Origin: Litorivicinus sp.
Lineage (GTDB): Bacteria > Pseudomonadota > Gammaproteobacteria > Pseudomonadales > Litorivicinaceae
Direction: 5' to 3'
DNA: 10,775 nucleotides
Assembly: GCA_018402605.1 (NCBI GenBank)
Contig: JAGYIK010000037.1
Span: 1-10,775 of the forward strand
The position numbers and the translations under genes were made by a program. This document shows positions 1 to 6,342 of the stretch, piece by piece (positions within the stretch are counted from its first letter, which is position 1; the number at the start of each line of letters is the position of its first letter). A model generated the notes under the pieces. The model saw only the letters and a program-made list of their open reading frames with translations, ran no database searches and was not told where the DNA came from.

Positions 1-150
1 GACACGCGCTCAACAAAAGGCGAAGACTTCACTGTGGATGTGTGCCAGGAATGCCACCCGTTCTACACCGGTAAGCAAAAAGTGGTTGATACGGGTGGTC
101 GAATTGACCGCTTCAATAAGCGCTTTGGTGGCCGCACAGCTTCCAAGTAA
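1..150 (+). CDS. rpmE: 50S ribosomal protein L31, C-terminal part (gene cut by window start)
   Basis: The reading frame open from base 1 ends at TAA 148-150 and gives 49 residues. They include VCQECHPFYTGKQ and TGGRIDRFNKRFG, which match the C-terminal two thirds of bacterial L31, a small protein of the large ribosomal subunit. The two cysteines in CQEC fit the zinc-binding (C+) form of L31, whose other cysteines would lie in the missing N-terminus. The gene is followed within ten bases by a strong intrinsic terminator. The N-terminal 20 or so residues and the promoter are outside the window. The identification is secure. Confidence 0.96.
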   Translation, partial: DTRSTKGEDFTVDVCQECHPFYTGKQKVVDTGGRIDRFNKRFGGRTASK

Positions 151-154
151 CCGC

Positions 155-895
155 TTGAAAAAGGCTGCATGTATTGCAGCCTTTTTCGTTTCGCCTGCCC
201 TTTTTGCGGCCTGCCCGCCCCCGGAAACCCAATCACCACCCATGCGAGTTGACCGTATTACAGACGGGGATACCTTGCGTCTCGAGAATGGTCAGCGTGT
301 GCGCATTGTCGGAATCAATGCGATGGAGTTGCGCGACCCCGGATGGGCGGGTGTGCAAGCAAGGCGCGCCAAAGACGCCGCTACCGAATTTTTACCACAG
401 GTTGTTCACCTTTCTCCGTGGCCTGCGCGAACCGATCGGTATGGTCGATTGCTTGCGAATATTTGGCACGATGGGACCTACTTGGCTGAATATTTGGTTG
501 GCGAAGGCCTTGGGTTTGCCGTTGCAGTTCCGCCGAATACGCGTCTTGCCCGATGCCTCAAGGCAGCAGAAGACAGTGCTCGAGATCAACATCTGGGCCT
601 GTGGTCTCGTGATGTGTTCCCCCAGTCCATTCGGGATCTTGATGCGGACTTAGGGGGGTTCCAGTTGCTGCGCGGGCAAGTGACCGCAATCGAGATACAA
701 AAGCGGACGCAGGTTGCGATTCTCGATACAGCCCTCAGGCTTGAGATCGGCTCAGGAATCGATGTTCCGGCAGTCGGCGATTGGATCGTCGTTCGGGGAT
801 GGGTGACGCGCTCACCCAAGGCACATCGTGCGCGATTGCCGTGGACACTCCGTATTCGGCACCCGGCCAATTTGGATGTGAGCTCTGCCCCCTAA
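155..895 (+). CDS. Secreted staphylococcal-nuclease-like (thermonuclease family) protein
   Basis: This is a member of the SNase/TNase family, calcium-dependent phosphodiesterases that cut DNA and RNA. From TTG 155 it has 246 residues. A signal peptide (MKKAACIAAFFVSPALFA) comes first, so the product is probably exported. The nuclease fold covers about residues 31-151: DGDT at 37-40, R50 and E58 with the same spacing as the catalytic Arg35/Glu43 of the S. aureus enzyme, and DRYGR with R98 in the Arg87 position. The residue matching calcium ligand Asp40 is Asn55. Residues 170-240 form a beta-rich extension of unknown role. The start is uncertain: TTG 155 gives the best signal peptide but has no clear ribosome-binding site. 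GTG 128 would lengthen the N-terminus and overlap rpmE, and ATG 242 would remove the signal. A lipoprotein reading (FAAC) is possible but weak. The stop overlaps the mrcA stop tail to tail. Confidence 0.85.
   Translation: MKKAACIAAFFVSPALFAACPPPETQSPPMRVDRITDGDTLRLENGQRVRIVGINAMELRDPGWAGVQARRAKDAATEFLPQVVHLSPWPARTDRYGRLLANIWHDGTYLAEYLVGEGLGFAVAVPPNTRLARCLKAAEDSARDQHLGLWSRDVFPQSIRDLDADLGGFQLLRGQVTAIEIQKRTQVAILDTALRLEIGSGIDVPAVGDWIVVRGWVTRSPKAHRARLPWTLRIRHPANLDVSSAP
157..187 (+). terminator. Intrinsic (rho-independent) terminator of rpmE
   Basis: AAAAAGGCTGCA (158-169) and TGCAGCCTTTTT (175-186) are a perfect 12-bp inverted repeat around the 5-base loop TGTAT. G157 and C187 extend the stem to 13 bp. 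The GC-rich upper stem followed by five T residues is the standard form. The A-tract on the left could make it partly active in the other direction. The hairpin lies inside the inferred signal-peptide coding region of the next gene, so read-through or an internal start would be needed to express that gene. Confidence 0.9.
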
Positions 896-3330
896 AACAA
901 TTGCTGCGGTGATGAGATCGTCGACTCTCCATCCGGTGTGACCAGACCTTCGGGCGGTGGATCCTGTGGCGGGTTCTCGAGTAAGAAAAATTCTCGGATC
1001 GTCTCTTTTTGTGACGGTCTCGCCTTGGTTCCGGTGGCTGTATCGATCCGGGTTGCGATGACACCAGGCGGCATGGGCATCTGCGTTTCTGGAACCTCGC
1101 GCAGCGCTTCTCGCATGAACTCAATCCAGATTGGCAACGCAGCGCGACCACCGTATTCCGCGCGTCCGAGCGTTTTGGGTTGATCAAAGCCAACCCATAC
1201 CGATGCCACAACCTCAGGGTGATAGCCGCTGAACCACGCATCAAATTGATCATTGGTGGTCCCTGTTTTGCCGGCAAGGTCTGTTCTACCCAGTTCTCGC
1301 GCGCGTTTTGCCGTTCCCTGTAAGACAACGTCGCGCAGCATGTCATGCATTAGATAGTGGATCCGTGTGTCGAGCACACGGGGCGCAGCGCGCGACTGCG
1401 TATCGATCTCGAATAGGTTGGATTGGGTTGCTTTGAGTCGGTTATCAAATGCCAAATCGACCGACACGGGCCGCCCCTCGCAGTCCTGCCGACAGACTGT
1501 TACGGGTTTGGTTTGATAGAGCACGGCGCCCTCTGCAGATTCGATGCGATCAATCAAATGATGACGCACACGGAAGCCACCGTTTGCGAAGACTGCATAC
1601 ACTTCTGACAGTTCGACAGGTGTTAAGGACGCCGTTCCGAGCGAGATCGATAAATCACGAGGCAGTTTGTCGCGGCTCAGTCCAAACCGCTCTGAAATTT
1701 CCAAGACACGATCAATGCCGAGCTCACGGACAAGTCGGACAGAAACCAGGTTTCTGGATCGATACAGCGCTGTCCGCAGCCGCGTCGGACCCAAAAATGT
1801 GCCGCTTGAGTTCTGTGGACGCCAATCTGTGGCACCTTCGGTCTGGTTAAAGACCACAGGTGCGTCGTTAACAAGGGTGGCCGGTGTCATACCCGATTCC
1901 AAGGCTGCACTGTAGATGAGTGGCTTGAACCCAGATCCAACCAGTCGCCCACCCTGAATGGCGCGGTTGAATTTCGATTCGAAATAATTGAATCCGCCAA
2001 CCATCGCTCGAATTGCACCATTTTCCGGATCGAGCGCCACAAAGCCGGCTTCAACCTCAGGTTTCTGTGCCAACCACCAACGCCCTTTATCTTGGAATAT
2101 ACGGATGAGGTCACCGGGCTGAACCAGGGTGCGTGCATCTCGTACGGCAGAACCCACGCTATTGACGCTCCGGTAGGCGCGTGCCCAGGAAAAACCATTT
2201 CGGTCGATTTCGATGCGCGCGCCGCGCTGGGATTCAGCGACGATGCGATCCTCAACAACCTCGATGACAACTGCAGGTTCGAGTGGTCCGATGGCATCGG
2301 CGCTCGCGAGCGTCGCACGCCATTCGGCTAGCCCGGTCCCAGGAAGCGACTGCTCTGCTCCGCGCCAACCATGGCGTCTGTCATATTCCATCAGGCCGCT
2401 AACGACCGCTTGTTGCGCTGCTTTTTGTTGCTGTCCGTTGATGGTTGTGAAAACACGGAGTCCGTCTGTGTAGGCTTGGTCGTTAAATATTTCGAGGGCA
2501 ATCCGCCTCGCTTCCTCAGCCACATAGGGTGCGGACAGGTCGACTTGCACACCGTGCAACTTCGCCGTGACCGGCTGTGTGATGGCCACATCATAGGCTG
2601 CGTTATTAATAAAACCGAGGCGTAGCATGCGCCCCAAGATCCAATCCCGACGCTCCTTGGCACGGGTTGGATTGGCGATTGGGTTGTATCGCGATGGTGC
2701 TTTTGGCAGCCCGGCGATCATTGCGGCCTGGGCCAGAGTCAACTCGTCGAGCGGTTTGCCGTAATAGATCTGAGATGCCGCATTGACACCATACGCACGA
2801 TGTCCGAGAAAGATGACATTGAAATACAGCTCTAAAATTTCATCTTTGCTCAGTGACTTCTCAATCTCGAGCGCCAAGAGGATTTCTCGGAATTTTCGTG
2901 CAAACGTGCGCTCGTGACTGAGAAAATAGTTCTTCGCAACCTGCATCGTGATGGTTGACCCACCAGATTGAATTTGTCCGCTCGAGACCAACTGCCAAGT
3001 GGCCCGCGCGAGACCCAAGAGATCGATGCCGACATGGTCTCTAAAGTTGTCATCTTCGGCAGCAAGAAACGCCCGCACAAGATCGAGGGGAACTTCGTTG
3101 ATGCTGACAGGATCTCGCCGTTTTTCCCCAAACTGCGCAATCAGTTGACCATCCTGGGTGAACACTTGCAGCGGCGTTTGCAGCCGGACAGTGCGGAGCG
3201 ACTCAACATCAGGCAGACCTGGCTTCAGGTAGAGGTATCCCCCGACCAAGACCAACACGGCGCCCAAAAACACGCTGATTGATAAACCGACAAAAAATCG
3301 GAACATTCCGGTCACAGACATCCGCCTCAC
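892..3330 (-). CDS. mrcA: Penicillin-binding protein 1A (bifunctional peptidoglycan glycosyltransferase/transpeptidase)
   Basis: This class A PBP polymerises lipid II into glycan strands and cross-links them in the periplasm. The protein has 812 residues, near the usual length. It has a cytoplasmic start and membrane anchor (about 11-36), then the GT51 glycosyltransferase domain with AEDDNFRDHVGID (catalytic Glu92), GGSTITMQ (123-130) and EILELYFN (164-171). An OB-like insert follows at about 320-425. The transpeptidase domain has SGFK (Ser466 nucleophile, Lys469), SRN (525-527) and KTGT (688-691). The tail is proline-rich. The start is GTG at 3330-3328, supported by GAGG at 3341-3338 with a 7-base spacer; ATG 3321 and ATG 3306 are alternatives with poorer sites. 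It is divergent from the pilus operon, an arrangement conserved in many gammaproteobacteria (ponA-pilM, mrcA-hofM). All catalytic motifs are present, so it should be active. Confidence 0.97.
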   Translation of the reverse strand: MRRMSVTGMFRFFVGLSISVFLGAVLVLVGGYLYLKPGLPDVESLRTVRLQTPLQVFTQDGQLIAQFGEKRRDPVSINEVPLDLVRAFLAAEDDNFRDHVGIDLLGLARATWQLVSSGQIQSGGSTITMQVAKNYFLSHERTFARKFREILLALEIEKSLSKDEILELYFNVIFLGHRAYGVNAASQIYYGKPLDELTLAQAAMIAGLPKAPSRYNPIANPTRAKERRDWILGRMLRLGFINNAAYDVAITQPVTAKLHGVQVDLSAPYVAEEARRIALEIFNDQAYTDGLRVFTTINGQQQKAAQQAVVSGLMEYDRRHGWRGAEQSLPGTGLAEWRATLASADAIGPLEPAVVIEVVEDRIVAESQRGARIEIDRNGFSWARAYRSVNSVGSAVRDARTLVQPGDLIRIFQDKGRWWLAQKPEVEAGFVALDPENGAIRAMVGGFNYFESKFNRAIQGGRLVGSGFKPLIYSAALESGMTPATLVNDAPVVFNQTEGATDWRPQNSSGTFLGPTRLRTALYRSRNLVSVRLVRELGIDRVLEISERFGLSRDKLPRDLSISLGTASLTPVELSEVYAVFANGGFRVRHHLIDRIESAEGAVLYQTKPVTVCRQDCEGRPVSVDLAFDNRLKATQSNLFEIDTQSRAAPRVLDTRIHYLMHDMLRDVVLQGTAKRARELGRTDLAGKTGTTNDQFDAWFSGYHPEVVASVWVGFDQPKTLGRAEYGGRAALPIWIEFMREALREVPETQMPMPPGVIATRIDTATGTKARPSQKETIREFFLLENPPQDPPPEGLVTPDGESTISSPQQLF

Positions 3331-3428
3331 TTCGAAGCCTCACAGTGTACCTAAAATCAAAGTCCAATACTGGTTTGACAGTGGCTGATTTCGCGCTTTC
3401 CTGTCAGCACATGGAGATGTGCATTGTG
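3331..3428. promoter_or_regulatory. Divergent intergenic region between mrcA and the pilus operon
   Basis: These 98 bases should carry the promoters for both mrcA (minus) and the pilM-position gene (plus). The only firm element is GAGG at 3341-3338 on the minus strand, the mrcA ribosome-binding site. A perfect -35-like TTGACA lies at 3375-3380 on the plus strand, but no good -10 hexamer lies 16-18 bases downstream. A GGAG at 3413-3416 could serve GTG 3426 or ATG 3429. I could not place a convincing complete promoter on either strand. Confidence 0.4.
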
Positions 3429-3986
3429 ATGATTTCAGACACCGATGTTTTGATGTATCTACAACCGCGGAGTGCCTTAGTCCGGAGTGAAGGCTGCACC
3501 ACGGTGTATCAGCTCGATGCAAGGGATGCGCTGTTGGATGCGTTGGGTCCTCGGGATCGAAATATCGTTGTTTCCGAGCACTGGGTGCAGCGCCGAACGG
3601 CGCTTTACACAGAATCAAAACGCGGCGGCCTTGGCTTTGATTCACAAGCGTTTGCGTTGAATGGGGACTCTTTTTTGGCTACTTGCAAACTGACGCCAGC
3701 TGCAATGGAATGGCTTGGTCCACTGGTGGACTGTGCCAAAACACGCGCAATTACCCCTGAGGCTGACTGGGTATTGCAAGATGCTGCCGAGGGCATTTAC
3801 CAATGGCGCAGTTGTGCAGTGACCCTAGTTGCCGATTGGCGACAGGGTGTTGTAACGCGATTGGCTGCATTTTTTGCACCCTCAGAAGAGCAAATCGCGG
3901 CCTGGATGTTCCGTGAGCAGTTGCAGGGTGAGCCGATCATAGTCCCTGATGTGGCAGCGTGCTTACCGAGTCTGACGCCATGTTGA
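3429..3986 (+). CDS. Short protein in the pilM/hofM position; probable reduced PilM-like protein
   Basis: It is the first gene of the pilus operon, about 185 residues. I recognise it mainly by position (between divergent mrcA and pilN). The segment AITPEADWVLQ also resembles, from memory, a segment of E. coli HofM. PilM proteins are normally about 350 residues, with an actin-like fold and an N-terminal DxGxxxxK phosphate loop; nothing like that loop is visible here. The bases between mrcA and pilN are too few for a full PilM. The protein looks soluble, with no signal peptide or membrane helix, as expected for a cytoplasmic partner of PilN. The start is uncertain: ATG 3429 or GTG 3426 use GGAG at 3413-3416, while ATG 3411 has no Shine-Dalgarno. 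The last seven bases overlap pilN (ATGTTGA), suggesting translational coupling. The gene is likely real; its function is inferred. Confidence 0.6.
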   Translation: MISDTDVLMYLQPRSALVRSEGCTTVYQLDARDALLDALGPRDRNIVVSEHWVQRRTALYTESKRGGLGFDSQAFALNGDSFLATCKLTPAAMEWLGPLVDCAKTRAITPEADWVLQDAAEGIYQWRSCAVTLVADWRQGVVTRLAAFFAPSEEQIAAWMFREQLQGEPIIVPDVAACLPSLTPC

Positions 3987-4480
3987 ACCTGGTGCATTGG
4001 CGGCAGCGGGCTTCGCGGCAACGGAGCGTATGGCTGATGCGATGGTGTGGATTGTTGACACTGACCTTGGCGATCGTCACCGGCTCGGTTGCTGTGGCAC
4101 TCGATAGTTTGCAACGCGATGTGTCAGATCACGCCGCTGCCTTACTCGAAATACGGCAGGAAAATCAGACTCTCGAGGCGGAAATCGAGGCAATTGATGC
4201 GCAGATCGCTCAGGACTCGGCGAATCAGATGTCTTTGCGGCATACGCAATCCGAGATGCAGCGTCTTGCTGCGCAATGGAATCAATGGTTTGCGGATCGC
4301 CTGTTACGTGTGATTTCGATAGAGCAGACCGGATCAGAACTTCGTCTCAGTATTCAGGCCATCTCGCCAGCTGTTGTGAGCGATCTTATTGCATCCCCAA
4401 GCGCGAAAATTGTGTCGATCCGTGCTCTAGATAGCGGTCAGTTGATCGAGGTTCAGGTGAATGCAACACAGGATAAATGA
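3980..4480 (+). CDS. pilN: Type IV pilus / competence inner-membrane assembly protein PilN (HofN, ComB type)
   Basis: PilN is a bitopic inner-membrane protein that pairs with PilO, and its N-terminus binds cytoplasmic PilM. The product has 166 residues, close to family length. MLNLVHWRQR matches the family's INLLPWR-type N-terminal motif in a diverged form. A basic stretch is followed by one membrane helix at about 17-41, then a coiled coil rich in Glu, Gln and Leu (about 43-105), then a ferredoxin-like domain (about 108-162). The start at ATG 3980 keeps the N-terminal motif; an in-frame ATG at 3959 would add seven residues inside the upstream gene. It overlaps the upstream gene by 7 bases, and the putative pilO start at 4461 lies within its last 20 bases. 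The diverged N-terminal motif may reflect the reduced partner encoded just upstream. Confidence 0.85.
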   Translation: MLNLVHWRQRASRQRSVWLMRWCGLLTLTLAIVTGSVAVALDSLQRDVSDHAAALLEIRQENQTLEAEIEAIDAQIAQDSANQMSLRHTQSEMQRLAAQWNQWFADRLLRVISIEQTGSELRLSIQAISPAVVSDLIASPSAKIVSIRALDSGQLIEVQVNATQDK

Positions 4481-4556
4481 TGTGTGGATCGTACGGCGAA
4501 GTGCATGGATTTTGATCGGCTGGTTTGTATTGGTGGGACTCATTTTGGTTGGCTGA
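4461..4556 (+). pseudogene. pilO: Out-of-frame N-terminal segment of pilO (membrane anchor)
   Basis: ATG 4461, preceded by GAGG at 4448-4451 with a 9-base spacer, opens a 31-codon frame ending at TGA 4554-4556. It reads MQHRINDVWIVRRSAWILIG followed by WFVLVGLILVG: a short basic cytoplasmic tail and a strong membrane helix, exactly what PilO should begin with. The next frame continues naturally as GWLILWPQFDSY. One extra T in the TTTT run at 4543-4546 would join the two into one continuous protein. As sequenced, the helix is cut off from the rest of PilO. The cause may be a real indel, a sequence error or, less likely, recoding. Confidence 0.7.
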
Positions 4557-5188
4557 TTCTCTGGCCGCAATTTGACAGCTATGTCGATAAGGTTTCCGTG
4601 GCAAAGCAGCACGAAGTCGCGCAGTTGCACCAACACAGGCTGGTATCACTGCGGTCGGATCGGCTGGCTCGGTTGTCAACGGAATCCGCTAAGGCGGCTG
4701 ATTTCACGCCGACACATCTGGCGGCTGCCCTTGAGTCGAGGGCCCTCGATGTGTTGGAGATCCAAGTCCGCGATGCGCAGTGGGTCGTGCAGTTGAGTGG
4801 GCGTCCAGAGGTCCTTTGGTCTGGTGTGATGACCGTATTGTCAGAAATTCAGGGTCTTACGCTCAGTCGGATCGCAATACAAAGCGAAGATGCGCAGGCC
4901 CGGGCGACCCTTGAGCTCCGTGCTGCACCGCGCGTTTTGAAGTATCCAGGACATGCAGTGATTTTTGAGGTGGCTCCGGTGCGTTTTGGTCTGTTGTCGG
5001 GCTGCCCCGACTCGAAGTTGACTGGACGTGTTGGCCAGACCCTCTGGGTCGAGGATGAAACTGCGCGACGTCGTCTTCAGTTGGGTGATTGGTTGAATGC
5101 AGATTGGCGCATCGTTGGGGTACATCAGTCGCGCTTGGTTTTAAAAAGTGATTTAGGCACGAGCTGTCTGGGAGGAAATCCATCATGA
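4484..5188 (+). CDS. pilO: PilO-like inner-membrane protein with PilP-like C-terminal domain (5' end frame-broken)
   Basis: The open frame from GTG 4484 (AGGA at 4470-4473 upstream) encodes 234 residues. After a weakly hydrophobic start it has WLILWPQF, a coiled-coil-like stretch (about 35-70), and an alpha/beta segment (about 88-146) of the PilO/GspM ferredoxin-like type. The C-terminal part (about 180-222), with GQTLWVEDETARRRLQLGDW and RIVGVHQSRLVLKS, resembles the beta domain of PilP (related to the GspC HR domain), which contacts the secretin. No separate pilP with a lipoprotein signal exists, so this looks like a PilO-PilP fusion. The natural start is probably ATG 4461 in another frame. 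If only the GTG start is used, the membrane anchor is poor. The stop shares ATGA with the pilQ start. The fusion reading rests on pattern similarity, not on an alignment. Confidence 0.7.
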   Translation: MDRTAKCMDFDRLVCIGGTHFGWLILWPQFDSYVDKVSVAKQHEVAQLHQHRLVSLRSDRLARLSTESAKAADFTPTHLAAALESRALDVLEIQVRDAQWVVQLSGRPEVLWSGVMTVLSEIQGLTLSRIAIQSEDAQARATLELRAAPRVLKYPGHAVIFEVAPVRFGLLSGCPDSKLTGRVGQTLWVEDETARRRLQLGDWLNADWRIVGVHQSRLVLKSDLGTSCLGGNPS

Positions 5189-6330
5189 GGGTGTTGCTTG
5201 GTTGTGTCATCTGGTGGGCAGCCCTCGTGACTCAGGCATTTGAATTGCGAGTCAGCCAAACTCCGCTCTCGGAAGTTCTGGCTGTCTTTTCTGATGAAAC
5301 TGCATGGTCCGTGACGCAGCCCAGTGGGCACGATCCTGATATCAGCTTGCGTGTGTCAGGCGCTGAGCCGCGCGAGGCGCTCGACCGCATTGCGCAGGCT
5401 GCGGGACTTCAGTTGCGAGGCGAGCCACCGTTGTTCGAGTTGGTCACCCCGTCTCAAACTGTGGAACTCTTGAGTGTGGATCTAAAATATCGCGAGTCGA
5501 CGCATGTGCTTGACCTCATTAAAGCGTCCGGAATCCAGGATGCGGACAATCTCTTTATGATTGCGGATCCTGAAACAAATCGATTGTTGATTAGCGGTGA
5601 TGCCGCCGCGCTGGCTCAGGCGAAGCGGCTTATTGATGTGCTCGATGTTGAGGTCGCGCAGATCCTGATTGAAGCGAAATTAGTGGCAGCAGATACCAGC
5701 TTGCGGCGTGATTTGGGGATCCGCTGGTCTTTCGCGAGTGCTGAAATGGGACGCTCTGGTGTGTCGGGGCAAAGTCCGGGAGTCCCCATTGATGCTGCAG
5801 CCGGAGCCCTCTCTTTAGCCTTTGTGTCGGACCCCAGATTGTTGTCGCTTGAACTGCAAGCGCTTGAGGCATCGGGAGCAGGAGAGGTGATTTCTGAACC
5901 GCGGATTGTGACCACCAATCGACGCCCTGCGACGATTCGCCAAGGCGAGCAGTTACCCTTTGTGACCGTCGACGAAAACGGTCGCAGTCAGACCGAATTC
6001 AAAGATGCGGTGCTTGAGCTCAAGGTCACGCCCATACTAAGAGACGACGGGCGGATCGAGATGACGCTCGATATTCGACAAGATCAAGTCAGTCAACTGT
6101 CGACAGCGCAAGGTCCAGCGATCGAGACCCGCGAACTGAATACCCGCGTCACGGTCGATCCGGGTGAGACCTTGGTGCTGGGCGGTATCTATGAGTCGAA
6201 AGAAGAAGAGATCGAGACGGGTATCCCTGGGCTCTCGTCAATTCCAATTATTGGGCGCGCATTTCAGACACGCCAGCATCGTGCCTTTAAGTCGGAACTG
6301 TTAGTATTCATCAGTCCCCGAGTGCTGTGA
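5185..6330 (+). CDS. pilQ: Short secretin, PilQ/HofQ/ComE type
   Basis: This secretin forms the outer-membrane pore through which type IV pili or competence pili pass and DNA may enter. It has 381 residues: signal peptide (1-18, ending TQA), an STN-like domain (about 20-85), a secretin N domain (about 95-155, with ETNRLLISGD), and the C-terminal secretin barrel domain (about 228-381). Diagnostic motifs are EVISEPRIVTTN, LVLGGIYESK, GIPGLSSIPIIG and ELLVFISPRV. Canonical PilQ has about 700 residues with AMIN peptidoglycan-binding domains and repeated N domains; these are absent, and the length is near E. coli HofQ and Haemophilus ComE. ATG 5185 is preceded by GGAGG at 5171-5175 with a 9-base spacer and overlaps the upstream stop by 4 bases, so translation is likely coupled. 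Confidence 0.92.
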   Translation: MRVLLGCVIWWAALVTQAFELRVSQTPLSEVLAVFSDETAWSVTQPSGHDPDISLRVSGAEPREALDRIAQAAGLQLRGEPPLFELVTPSQTVELLSVDLKYRESTHVLDLIKASGIQDADNLFMIADPETNRLLISGDAAALAQAKRLIDVLDVEVAQILIEAKLVAADTSLRRDLGIRWSFASAEMGRSGVSGQSPGVPIDAAAGALSLAFVSDPRLLSLELQALEASGAGEVISEPRIVTTNRRPATIRQGEQLPFVTVDENGRSQTEFKDAVLELKVTPILRDDGRIEMTLDIRQDQVSQLSTAQGPAIETRELNTRVTVDPGETLVLGGIYESKEEEIETGIPGLSSIPIIGRAFQTRQHRAFKSELLVFISPRVL

Positions 6331-6342
6331 AATTGAGGTTGC

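Noticed and set aside
735..1346. Minus-strand open frame of 203 codons across the nuclease/mrcA junction
   Set aside because: It overlaps the true mrcA frame on the same strand and shows no domain.
3375..3403. TTGACA at 3375-3380 as the -35 of the pilus operon promoter
   Set aside because: The hexamer is perfect, but none of the hexamers 16-18 bases downstream resembles TATAAT (17-base spacing gives TTCCTG), so a complete promoter is not supported.
3279..3428. Longer version of the pilM-position gene starting at ATG 3279
   Set aside because: It would overlap the 5' end of mrcA by about 50 bases and adds a stretch with no family resemblance. The region 3331-3410 is better explained as the divergent intergenic region.
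4541..4556. Programmed -1 frameshift site in pilO
   Set aside because: The zero-frame codons are ATT TTG. Slipping back would pair tRNA-Ile with CAT, so the canonical X-XXY-YYZ pattern is absent, and the T run is too short for likely transcriptional slippage. An indel or sequence error is preferred.
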